From NCBI GenBank assembly GCA_003164045.1, contig PLRU01000051.1, forward strand, positions 101,517 to 136,033: 34,517 nucleotides of DNA, in the 5' to 3' direction. Made by a program: the position numbers and the translations under genes. This DNA comes from Candidatus Lustribacter telmatis (GTDB lineage Bacteria; Vulcanimicrobiota; Vulcanimicrobiia; Vulcanimicrobiales; Vulcanimicrobiaceae). Under the pieces are notes generated by a model that worked only from the letters and a program-made list of their open reading frames with translations, searched no databases and had not been told where the DNA came from. Shown piece after piece: positions 24,220-31,676 of the stretch. Every line of letters begins with the position of its first letter. The stretch's first letter is position 1.

Positions 24220-26241
24220 TTAGAACGGATTGAGGGTCACGCTCCACTGTTCGCCTGCGGTGTAGCTCTGCGAGTAGTCCGGATCATACAAGCCGTTGAT
24301 CGGGCCTTGGCATTCGTCGTCATCCGGGAAGGCGTACGCCAAGCCGGGCAGGGTGGAGATCGGTACCTGCCCGTACTTGTGCATCAGCGCCGAATACCAG
24401 TTGGTCGTGACGCTGCTCGTCGGAATCGTACCGCCCATCGTTGCAGCGCCACCGTAGAAGTTCACCCAGTCGCTCCCACCGCAGAATGGTTGCGGTCCCG
24501 TTGGCCACGTATTCGGAAGCGGGCTGGGCACGGGAAGCGTTCCGCGCTCGATGTTGGTCACGAGCGCCCGGCCGATGTAGAGGCCGGACGTTCCCGTCGC
24601 GCCCGTCGTGAATGCTCCGGCGTTGTTGAAGATATCCCACGTGGTCGGATAAGGAATGGATCCCACCAACGCGGACGAGGTGCTGGCTGAAGCGTAGAAG
24701 TTGAACGCGTTGGTCGTCGGGTTGACGAGGCCGTATGCCGTTCCGAACTGCGGGTAGGACATCGCGAGGAAATTCGTTCCTTGATAGGCCGCCCAAATCT
24801 GAGCGATGGTCGCGTTGTAATAGGTCGCACTGAGCAGTGGCGAGCCCGCCGGATACGGCGGTGCGGCGGTGCCCCCGTCATTCGGAATATTGACCGCGTG
24901 CTGAGGACTGATGACACGCGAGACGCCAGCCGTTCCGGTTTGCTGGATCAGACCCGTCCAGGGCGAGCCCAACGTATTCAGATCGGCTTCCAGGCCGGTC
25001 ACGGCGTGCGGCTTCATACCGTAGACCGGGCTGGCTGCCGGCGAACCATTCGCGTTGACGGCCTGGAATGAGATCGGTATGCCGAGTGCGTCAACCTGGC
25101 TGACATCGATGTTGAATGCGCTACCGGCGTTGGTCCACGTATATTCGAGGAAATCGTACACGACGGTGGTGTTGGCGTTTGCCGCATTGACCGACCATGG
25201 GGCCGGTGCGTTGACGCCCGAACTGGGGCCGTTCGACACGTAATCGGCCAGCGTATTTCCTCCCAGGGCCAGATACACGCGACCACTGATCAGGGGTGGG
25301 AGATCGATGCAACCGTTCGCCGGCAAGGCGAAGCCCGCGATGGCCGTGCCGCCGGCGGGAAGCGGCAGCGTCGTTCCGGCGGTTGCCGATGTAAGGTACA
25401 CCCACGTCGTTGGGGCGGATGGATTGAGGCCGCTGACATAGACCGTGATCGTCCCGCCGACTCCCGTATTGTTCTGAATGGCCATGGGAAACAGTCCCGT
25501 CGCGCTAGGCGACGGGCAGATGCCGGGGGTTGCCAATGCAATGGGGTTCGGGCTCGCAGGGGTTGTCGATGAACCTGCGTTCGGACTTGCCGTGGGTACG
25601 GCTTGCACCGTCGCAACGAGCGCGTAGATGTAGGTTGACCCAGCCTGGAGCGTGACGCTGCTCGTTATTCCGAGGAACGTGATGTTTTGACCGCTGACGG
25701 TACCGGGACCGAGTACCGGCACCCAGCCGTTCGAACTCTGGGTCGGGTCGTAGAAGACGACGTAGGCGGAGGAGCCGCTCGCGATTTGAGTACCCGTCGG
25801 AAGCGTGTACGTGAAGCTCGGAACGGACGCGAACGTCGCGGTGGCGGCCGGTAGCGCGGTGAGATACACCAGCGTGGTTAGCGGTACGCCGACGTTCTGC
25901 GGTTTCACCGAACGCGACGCGCTCCGCGCGGCCAATGCCGCCGCGATCTTCACGGATTGCGGTGCAACGGCGCCGGACGGAAGCGTCGTTTGCAGGCCCG
26001 CAGCGATCGTGGATGCACTTCCGGATGTCAGCGGCGGCAGCGTGAAACGCAGCGTATAGCCGCCACCGCTGAGGACGACCGCCGACGAGGCCGGCCCCAC
26101 CGGAACGATCGCACTCGGACCGGGACTTGGACTTGGGCTTGGAGTGGCAACGGGCGTTGACGCTACTCCACCTCCGCCGCATCCGCCGATGATGACGGCC
26201 AGCGTCGCGCAACCGAGAAAGAGAACATGCCGCATTGCCAT
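24220..26241 (-). CDS. Lipoprotein with N-terminal beta module and C-terminal GH64-like beta-1,3-glucanase domain
   Basis: 673 residues. Lipobox VIIGGC with Cys21, then GGGG and a Ser/Pro linker (31-45). Residues ~50-215 are a beta-rich module that recurs in the plus-strand lipoprotein at 31677. Residues ~250-673 read like glycoside hydrolase family 64 or thaumatin-like glucanase: FPMAIQNNTG, ISGRVYLALGG, VVYDFLEYTW with Glu366, SQVDALGIPISF with Asp384 (the positions where GH64 places its acid and base), and YAFPDDDECQGP near the end. The family hydrolyses beta-1,3-glucan to laminaripentaose. The organism may use fungal or plant glucan. Catalytic assignment is by motif only. Confidence 0.75.
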   Translation of the reverse strand: MAMRHVLFLGCATLAVIIGGCGGGGVASTPVATPSPSPSPGPSAIVPVGPASSAVVLSGGGYTLRFTLPPLTSGSASTIAAGLQTTLPSGAVAPQSVKIAAALAARSASRSVKPQNVGVPLTTLVYLTALPAATATFASVPSFTYTLPTGTQIASGSSAYVVFYDPTQSSNGWVPVLGPGTVSGQNITFLGITSSVTLQAGSTYIYALVATVQAVPTASPNAGSSTTPASPNPIALATPGICPSPSATGLFPMAIQNNTGVGGTITVYVSGLNPSAPTTWVYLTSATAGTTLPLPAGGTAIAGFALPANGCIDLPPLISGRVYLALGGNTLADYVSNGPSSGVNAPAPWSVNAANANTTVVYDFLEYTWTNAGSAFNIDVSQVDALGIPISFQAVNANGSPAASPVYGMKPHAVTGLEADLNTLGSPWTGLIQQTGTAGVSRVISPQHAVNIPNDGGTAAPPYPAGSPLLSATYYNATIAQIWAAYQGTNFLAMSYPQFGTAYGLVNPTTNAFNFYASASTSSALVGSIPYPTTWDIFNNAGAFTTGATGTSGLYIGRALVTNIERGTLPVPSPLPNTWPTGPQPFCGGSDWVNFYGGAATMGGTIPTSSVTTNWYSALMHKYGQVPISTLPGLAYAFPDDDECQGPINGLYDPDYSQSYTAGEQWSVTLNPF

Positions 26242-26323
26242 GGCTGTTCTAGGTACGTCTCATACAAGCGCCTACCTGGCAGAAGGGCTTCCTTCGTTGC
26301 TCAAGCCAGTGGGGGCGGATGCC

Positions 26324-27424
26324 TTAGCGGACGTCGATCTTGAGCACTTCGAACGGCAGCTTCACGCGTGACACGCCGTCGGGTTGGTTGGCCGGGATAC
26401 GTTGGATTTGCGATGCGGGGAAGTACAGGTAGCCGTCAGGTCCGACCGTGCCCTCGTTGGGAAAGCTCACGCGCGGGTCGGTAACGATTGTTTCGAGCTT
26501 GCCGCCGGGCCGCAGCCGCAGGATCGCGTTCTGCGAGAATGCCGATAGATAGAACGTGCCGCGCTTATCAACCATAAGTCCGGCGCAAGGTGGAATATCG
26601 ATGACGCGTTCCAACTGCGCGGCTAACGCTACCGGCGCGAGTGCATCGTCCTGCAGTGCGCTCAGCGGTATACGCCAAAGCGCCGGGCCGAACAGGCACG
26701 TGAAATACAAATATGGTCCGGAGATTTCCAGCAAGTCGATCGCAACGTCGATTGGCGCTCCGCTCTTCTGCCGGAACGGGATGCCGTCGATCAACGGTTG
26801 GATCGAGTGGTCGGCCTGCACCGCGGGGTTTCCCTCGAGAAGACGACGTGCGCGGCCCGTCGTCCGATCGAGCACGATCAACGCCCCGCCTTTGGAATCG
26901 GACACGTACGCATAACGACCTTGCGCCCGGACGTGTCCGAAGTTGGCACCGGGGGGTGCCGCCATTTCATCGAAAACGAACGTGTGCACGACCGCGTTCG
27001 TCGCGAGATCGATCTGCACGAGTTTCGGACGCGCTTTGACTTGCGGCGCTTGCCGGGCGACGGCATCGTCGACGACCCACAGCTGATTGTCAGCATCGGC
27101 GTGCAGAGAGTGGACGCTGACGAAGCGGTCTTCGGTGGATTTTCCAGGTTGCCAGTCGAGCCAATAGTCGTTGGGATATCCGCGAATGCTGCCGTCCGGC
27201 ATGAGCTCAGCGACGTTGGGTGACGGCGAATCGGTCCAACGCGGACAACTCGCAAACATGCGTCCGTTCGGCGCAACAGCAATGCCGTTGAGCATGAACG
27301 TCGACGACGACGCAACGCGGATGAGCTTCGCATCACCGCTTGCGGCCCTCGCCGCGCCCGGAGACGCAGCCAGCGCAACGAGACCGGCCGCACTCGCCTG
27401 GAGAAACGAACCGCGGGCAATCAT
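26324..27424 (-). CDS. Exported yellow/MRJP or SMP-30-like beta-propeller
   Basis: 366 residues. The signal region begins IARGSFLQASAAG and ends near residue 27 (GAARA). The body has repeats of propeller blades: FMLNGIAVAPNGRMFASCPRW, ELMPDGSIRGYPNDYWLDW, SVHSLHADADNQLWVVDDA, QIDLATNAVVHTFVF, AYVSDSKGGALIVLDRTTG, LMVDKRGTFYLSAFSQN and GTVGPDGYLYFPA. The GRMFASCPRW and DYWLDW text matches bacterial members of the yellow/major royal jelly family, related to SMP-30 lactonases. It starts 7 bases after the cytochrome gene ends, so is the last gene of the ThDP-cytochrome operon. It may be a lactonase or a binding subunit. Confidence 0.75.
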   Translation of the reverse strand: MIARGSFLQASAAGLVALAASPGAARAASGDAKLIRVASSSTFMLNGIAVAPNGRMFASCPRWTDSPSPNVAELMPDGSIRGYPNDYWLDWQPGKSTEDRFVSVHSLHADADNQLWVVDDAVARQAPQVKARPKLVQIDLATNAVVHTFVFDEMAAPPGANFGHVRAQGRYAYVSDSKGGALIVLDRTTGRARRLLEGNPAVQADHSIQPLIDGIPFRQKSGAPIDVAIDLLEISGPYLYFTCLFGPALWRIPLSALQDDALAPVALAAQLERVIDIPPCAGLMVDKRGTFYLSAFSQNAILRLRPGGKLETIVTDPRVSFPNEGTVGPDGYLYFPASQIQRIPANQPDGVSRVKLPFEVLKIDVR

Positions 27425-27431
27425 GAACGGA

Positions 27432-27803
27432 TTACTTTTGGTTGAGCAGCGGAATGTCTTTCGCCGGCTTGTCCGTCTTCACCGACTGCAGGTAGGCGAT
27501 GATGTCACCCGCTTGCGCGTCGCTCAACACTTTCGTGGTGTAGATCGGCATATTGTTGGACGGGCGGCGCAGTTGACGCATGATCAGACTGGCCGGAATC
27601 GGGTTCGGCGCGATCTTCGGGCCGGCGCGGCCGCCGCCTTGACCGAACGTGCCGTGGCATTGATAGCAGCCGTCGGCAAGAAAGAGCTTCTTGCCGTTTA
27701 CCGGATCACCGGCAGACGTGTTTTGCGCGAGTGCGGTTGCGGCGAACGGGAGCACGATCGAAGCGGCGATGAGGACTCGCAAGGAGGCAGCGATCATCTT
27801 CAT
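27432..27803 (-). CDS. Class I c-type cytochrome, single haem
   Basis: 123 residues with a signal peptide (~1-26, ATALAQ). Haem attachment CYQCH with Cys46, Cys49 and His50. Met85 in SNNMPIY is the likely distal ligand. The end QAGDIIAYLQSV is the C-terminal helix of the fold. The gene starts 4 bases after the ThDP-enzyme stop, with the ribosome site GGAG overlapping the stop (TAAGGAGATG), so translation of the two is coupled. It is presumably an electron acceptor for the exported ThDP enzyme. Confidence 0.92.
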   Translation of the reverse strand: MKMIAASLRVLIAASIVLPFAATALAQNTSAGDPVNGKKLFLADGCYQCHGTFGQGGGRAGPKIAPNPIPASLIMRQLRRPSNNMPIYTTKVLSDAQAGDIIAYLQSVKTDKPAKDIPLLNQK

Positions 27804-27807
27804 CTCC

Positions 27808-29757
27808 TTACCGTCCCTGCGCGATGACGTCGACCAGTGCGGGTTCGCCGCGCTTCACCACGGCGAGGGCGCGCGCAATTGCGGGCCCGAGGTCTTTCGG
27901 ATCCATGATCGGACCCTCGGAGTACACGCCCATCGCGGACGCCAATTTCGCGTAGTTGATGTTCGGTTCAATGATCGTCGTTCCGATTTTCGTGCGGTCG
28001 ATACCGCGCTGCCGCTTGTTCGCGACGTATTGCACGGCCATGATCTCTTGGTGGTATGCGCGGTTGTTGTGCATCAAGTAGAGGATCGGAATCTTGTGAT
28101 GCGCGGCGGTCCAGAGGACGCCGTTCGCAACCATGAGATCGCCGTCGGGCTGGATACAGACGCTCAACCGTCCGTGCTTCTTGTTGGCGAGTGCGCCGCC
28201 GAGACTCGCCGGCGCGCAATAGCCCACACCGAACGCGCCGGCATCGCCGATATACTGATAGTGTTTGTCGGCGGTCCAGAGCTGCTGCGGCCAACGGCTT
28301 TGGAAGTCGGTGCCGGAGAGCAGCGACCAATCGTCGTTCTTGATCTGCGCATACAACTCGGCGCACATCCGGGCCGTCGTAATCGGGCTATCGTCCCAGC
28401 CGATCGCGGCGTTTACGCGCGAGAGCGCGAGCGAACTTTGATGCTGCGCCGCGAGCGCTTTGCCGCGCGCATCGAAGAACCGCTGCCGATCGGGCGTGAT
28501 CAGGCGCTTCACGGCCTCGATCAGCGACGGAAGCGTCGCTTCGGCATCGGCTGCGATCGGAAGATCGACATCGACGTAGCGTTCGAAGTCTTGGAAGTTC
28601 GACTTCATGTAGAGCGAGATGCTGCTGATCGTGATCGTCTTGCAGCCGGGCTTGAGCTGCGAGGTCGTCTCGAAATTGCGATTCGTGACGAAGCGGTTCA
28701 CCGATTGCCAGAAGTCCGACATCTCCATGCCGAGAACGAGATCGGCTTGGGCGACCAGCGGCCGCTGCATGACGGTTTGGTTGAGCGGATGGCGCCAGGG
28801 GAAGTTCATGCGTCCCGTTGCGTCGATCACGGGCGCCTGAAGCACTTCGGCAAGTTCGACGAGATGTGCGATGCCGGCCGGCGTGCGCGCCACGCGGTCG
28901 GCGAAGATCACGGGGCGGTCGGCGGCAACCAGCATTTGCGCAGCCTGCGCAACGGCGGCTGACTCACCCTGCGGCGGCGCGTTGAGACGCAGCCGCGGAA
29001 TCTTGGGTTTGCTTGCGGCCGGCAAATCGTCTTCTTGCAGATCCGTGTCGAGCGTCAGCAGCACCGGCCCGTACGGCGGCGTCATCGCATATTGATACGC
29101 GCGCACGGCCGACTCGGTGAAGTGCTGCGGGCTGCCGGGCGCATCATCCCACTTGATGAAATCGCGCACGATCGCAGCGCCGTCCACGGCCGTATGCTCC
29201 CACGGCACCGTGAAGCGGCGTTTAGCCAGATCGGTCTGATTGCACGTGATCATGAAGATCGCGGCGCGATCGGCCCAGGCGTTGTAGATCGCCATCGAGC
29301 CGTGCTGCAGACCGACGGCCGTGTGCATCATGCACGCCATCGGCTTGCCTTCGATCTTGGAATAGCCGTGCGACATCGCGACCGACGCTTCTTCATGCGT
29401 GCAGGTGATGAGCTCCATCGACGGCGCGTTCGGCATCCCGTAGTTAATGATCGATTCGTGCAATCCACGGAAACTCGAACCGGGCATCGCGGCCACGTAC
29501 TCGATCCCGAGGCTCTTCATCACGTCGACCATGTGGTCGCTCACGCACGTCGATTGCGTGTAGCCATCATCGGACGGCGCCCCCCGCTCACCAACCGGCG
29601 ATGGCGAAGCCGGAACGCTCGGCGGCCGAGCCGCGGGGGCAGCGGGGGCTTGGGCAGCGGCTGCGACCGGCGCGGCCATCGCCGCCGTACCGGCAACGGC
29701 GACTCCCTTAAGGAAGCCGCCGCGCCCGACCGATCCATCGCCAGAGCCCTTCGCCAT
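27808..29757 (-). CDS. Exported ThDP-dependent enzyme, acetolactate synthase/decarboxylase-like
   Basis: 649 residues from ATG 29757 (AAGGGG 7 bases upstream; GTG 29775 is an alternative). The signal region VGRGGFLKGVAVAGTAAM resembles Tat signals but has R-G where R-R is expected; Ala/Pro-rich linker to ~60. The core has three domains: N-terminal PYR domain with the catalytic Glu122 in CTHEEASVAMSHGYSK, middle domain, and the cofactor domain whose metal motif reads DGD near 538-540 and ends NN at 564-565. Family members decarboxylate 2-oxoacids (acetolactate synthase, pyruvate oxidase, benzoylformate decarboxylase). A Tat-type signal would allow export with folded cofactor. It is first in an operon with a cytochrome c and a propeller protein. 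The substrate is unknown. Confidence 0.83.
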   Translation of the reverse strand: MAKGSGDGSVGRGGFLKGVAVAGTAAMAAPVAAAAQAPAAPAARPPSVPASPSPVGERGAPSDDGYTQSTCVSDHMVDVMKSLGIEYVAAMPGSSFRGLHESIINYGMPNAPSMELITCTHEEASVAMSHGYSKIEGKPMACMMHTAVGLQHGSMAIYNAWADRAAIFMITCNQTDLAKRRFTVPWEHTAVDGAAIVRDFIKWDDAPGSPQHFTESAVRAYQYAMTPPYGPVLLTLDTDLQEDDLPAASKPKIPRLRLNAPPQGESAAVAQAAQMLVAADRPVIFADRVARTPAGIAHLVELAEVLQAPVIDATGRMNFPWRHPLNQTVMQRPLVAQADLVLGMEMSDFWQSVNRFVTNRNFETTSQLKPGCKTITISSISLYMKSNFQDFERYVDVDLPIAADAEATLPSLIEAVKRLITPDRQRFFDARGKALAAQHQSSLALSRVNAAIGWDDSPITTARMCAELYAQIKNDDWSLLSGTDFQSRWPQQLWTADKHYQYIGDAGAFGVGYCAPASLGGALANKKHGRLSVCIQPDGDLMVANGVLWTAAHHKIPILYLMHNNRAYHQEIMAVQYVANKRQRGIDRTKIGTTIIEPNINYAKLASAMGVYSEGPIMDPKDLGPAIARALAVVKRGEPALVDVIAQGR

Positions 29758-29844
29758 GCTATTCCCCTTCGTCACGCCGGTGAGTTTACGAAAACTTCTT
29801 CCGCCCGGCGAAGCAACCCCCTGGGCACGTTTAGACGCTCACGG

Positions 29845-29873
29845 TTGACAAGGGGACGCCCGCGACCTACGAT
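29845..29873 (+). promoter_or_regulatory. Sigma-70-type promoter of tRNA-Ile
   Basis: TTGACA at 29845-29850, 17 bases, TACGAT at 29868-29873. The -35 is perfect and the -10 matches 4 of 6. The tRNA begins 41 bases after the -10, giving a precursor leader of about 34 bases. Confidence 0.7.
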
Positions 29874-29913
29874 TACCTCCGTTCTGCGACGGGCCCAACC
29901 CGCCAAAGCGCAC

Positions 29914-29990
29914 GGGCCATTAGCTCAGTTGGTTAGAGCGCATGCTTGATAAGCATGAGGTCCCTGGTTCGAACCCAGGATGGCCCACCA
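29914..29990 (+). tRNA. tRNA-Ile, anticodon GAT
   Basis: A 77-base cloverleaf. The acceptor stem GGGCCAT pairs with ATGGCCC, with an A discriminator and encoded CCA at 29988-29990. The D-arm region reads AGCTCAGTTGGTTAGAGC. The anticodon stem CATGC/GCATG encloses the loop TTGATAA with GAT at 29948-29950. The T arm is CCTGG-TTCGAAC-CCAGG. The gene stands alone, outside an rRNA operon, with promoter and terminator. Confidence 0.98.
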
Positions 29991-29992
29991 TG

Positions 29993-30019
29993 AAAACCCC
30001 GTAAACACGGGGTTTTTTT
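29993..30019 (+). terminator. Intrinsic terminator of tRNA-Ile
   Basis: Perfect 10-base stem AAAACCCCGT/ACGGGGTTTT with an AAAC loop, followed by a run of T (seven T in total to 30019). It begins 2 bases after the CCA end. The symmetrical A-run could also stop the opposite-strand transcript. Confidence 0.92.
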
Positions 30020-30052
30020 GATGATTCGGACGAACCAATGCGGCCGAGTCGA

Positions 30053-30355
30053 TTAACCTTGCTTCTTCAAATCTTCGATGCGCGCGCGCAGCAGCTCCAG
30101 CCAGCGCTCGTCTTCCCACTCACTCACATCCACCGGTAGGCCGAGAGCGGGGAAAAACATTACCTGAAAGTCAGTTGTTGCATGCTCGTGAGTCGGAAGC
30201 GACGCGGGCTCGGGGAGCAGTGCGAGTTCGCCGTCAGGTAAGCCCAAACGGTAGTCGCGCGTGAGTCGCGGGAAGCCGGCCGGCACGAGCAGTTTGTTCG
30301 CTTCAGCGAGGTCGTGGAGACGTTCTTTGCGCTTTTGCGCTGCCATTCTCTGCAT
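30053..30355 (-). CDS. Small hypothetical protein, 100 aa
   Basis: The ORF starts at 30355, or at the Met three codons later (30346). It has a basic, helical N-terminus (KRKERLHDLAEANKLL) and an acidic helical C-terminus (SEWEDERWLELLRARIEDLKKQ), with a Pro-rich middle (LLPEPASLPTHEHA). There are no Cys, signal or membrane segments. I do not recognise a family. It lies between the tRNA terminator and a secreted small protein, with the same orientation as the latter. Confidence 0.5.
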   Translation of the reverse strand: MQRMAAQKRKERLHDLAEANKLLVPAGFPRLTRDYRLGLPDGELALLPEPASLPTHEHATTDFQVMFFPALGLPVDVSEWEDERWLELLRARIEDLKKQG

Positions 30356-30378
30356 GAGTTTAGTTCGCGGCGATAGCC

Positions 30379-30774
30379 CTAGCGACGGAGATCGACGGTC
30401 CAGGCTGCGCGACTCCCTCTAACCTCAATATGCGGCGTGCGCAGTTCGTGCGTCGGCAAATTCGCGAATTGGCGCATTAGCGGGCCGGCGATCGACATGG
30501 AGCATTGACCCGGACCGTTGCGCGGATAGACCCAAAGACCGGTTATCGCGCCCTGGAAAACCGTGCTGTGCCGGATCCCGTCGTTCCCCACGCACCACGT
30601 TCTCAACGACGAACTGCCGACAATCGCGATCTGGATGATCACCGCGAGGTCCGGCGTACTGACGGTTGCCGCGAGGGGATAGCCCACAGCCGCCGGCGCC
30701 GGCGCCGGCGCGATAAGCGCCACGAGGAGGCATGAAACCGTCGCGATGCTACTTGCAAGAACGTGTCGTAACAT
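30379..30774 (-). CDS. Small exported protein of unknown function, 131 aa
   Basis: The start is ATG 30774, because residues before it in the longer frame are not protein-like. A hydrophobic signal segment (VLASSIATVSCLLVALIAPAP) with an Ala-Pro repeat (encoded by tandem GGCGCC units at about 30698-30716) ends at about residue 30. The mature part is beta-rich with Cys in TWCVGN and GQCSMS that could form a disulfide. No family recognised. Confidence 0.5.
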   Translation of the reverse strand: MLRHVLASSIATVSCLLVALIAPAPAPAAVGYPLAATVSTPDLAVIIQIAIVGSSSLRTWCVGNDGIRHSTVFQGAITGLWVYPRNGPGQCSMSIAGPLMRQFANLPTHELRTPHIEVRGSRAAWTVDLRR

Positions 30775-30830
30775 ACGATATTCAGATTTCTGCGGAAACG
30801 TGTCCGCGGCGAATTTATCAGCCCGTAAAA

Positions 30831-31511
30831 TTAGGCGGCTTGATAGGTGTAGTGCAGTTCCTGCGCTACGACGAGCGCCTGCGAGCCGGACGGGACGATC
30901 AGCGTGCCCGGCAGCAGATGCGCCTTGAGCTGTGCGAAGTTCGTTGCCGGGTCGCCGTCGCCGAGCCGCGCGAGTTCGCGTGAGGCCGTGTGCAGCGCTT
31001 CGGTGCAAATGAACCAGTGTACGCCGCGCTTCGTCACGGCCTCGACCGAATAGTCGTGCCAGTATCCGTTGACGTCGCTCGGATCGTCGTGCGGATTCAA
31101 CGACGAGTGCGCGTGATAGAACGGATTGCGGTCGGTCTTCAGCATTCCGGTGGGCATGTCGCCGAGTTCGGCCGCGAGTTCGTAGGCTTTCGATTTGGCC
31201 CAGAACGCGTCGTTCATCAGCATCAGGACCGAACTCGGACCATAGAGCGAGACCAGCACATTGATGGTGCCCGGCCCCTCGCCGAACGCGAATTGGAAGC
31301 CGCCCATGATGTGCGCTGCCGAGCGCATGGCGGCGAATCCGTTGATGCGCGGCGAGCCGATGATCAGATGATGCCGGGCCGGCTTGCGGAGGATCGCATC
31401 CATCGCCGTCCGGTCGTACGTCCCCGCGGCGGCATCGGCCCGCTGCCCGTCGGCCAGGAGCGTTGCGCCCACAGCCGCGGCCGCGAGAAAGGCGCCTCGA
31501 TTCGTTTTCAT
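30831..31511 (-). CDS. Exported DsrE/DsrF-like protein
   Basis: 226 residues. The signal region is MKTNRGAFLAAAAVGATLLA, with R-G in place of the Tat R-R. The C-terminal half resembles DsrE/DsrF-type alpha/beta domains: WFICTEALHTASRELA with a Cys near the family's active position, then LLPGTLIVPSGSQALVVAQELHYTYQ, which fits the DsrE end. The middle (FGEGPGTINVLVSLYGPSSVLMLM) has the expected strand and loop. DsrE-family proteins handle sulfur transfer. It is alone on its transcript as far as can be seen. The assignment is by motif resemblance. Confidence 0.6.
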   Translation of the reverse strand: MKTNRGAFLAAAAVGATLLADGQRADAAAGTYDRTAMDAILRKPARHHLIIGSPRINGFAAMRSAAHIMGGFQFAFGEGPGTINVLVSLYGPSSVLMLMNDAFWAKSKAYELAAELGDMPTGMLKTDRNPFYHAHSSLNPHDDPSDVNGYWHDYSVEAVTKRGVHWFICTEALHTASRELARLGDGDPATNFAQLKAHLLPGTLIVPSGSQALVVAQELHYTYQAA

Positions 31512-31624
31512 GATGCCGTCCGTTATCGATTGACCGGCAAAAGCCGTCTGACGTGCGCGCGACGTTTCGGTATGCGAGTCAAATGAAGGCCTACTCGACT
31601 TTAGGGGGTACTAAGTAGGTACAA

Positions 31625-31650
31625 GGACACGTCCCGTATAGGACGTGTCC
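31625..31650 (+). promoter_or_regulatory. Perfect inverted repeat in the leader of a lipoprotein gene
   Basis: GGACACGTCC and GGACGTGTCC are exact reverse complements of 10 bases around a 6-base loop (CGTATA). It lies 26 bases before GTG 31677, just upstream of the ribosome site GAGAGGA, with no T-run after it on either strand, so not an intrinsic terminator. It could be an operator or an RNA hairpin controlling translation. Confidence 0.45.
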
Positions 31651-31676
31651 CTTCATGATTTTCGAGAGGAACGACC

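Noticed and set aside
27691..28962. Plus-strand ORF of 423 codons
   Set aside because: Arg/His-rich shadow opposite the ThDP enzyme and cytochrome genes.
29925..30119. Minus-strand ORF ending ILGSNQGPHAYQACALTN
   Set aside because: It is the reverse complement of the tRNA-Ile gene and its terminator; this peptide is a classic false annotation.
30698..30716. Tandem GGCGCC units
   Set aside because: They encode the Ala-Pro run of a signal peptide; too short to be a repeat element on its own.
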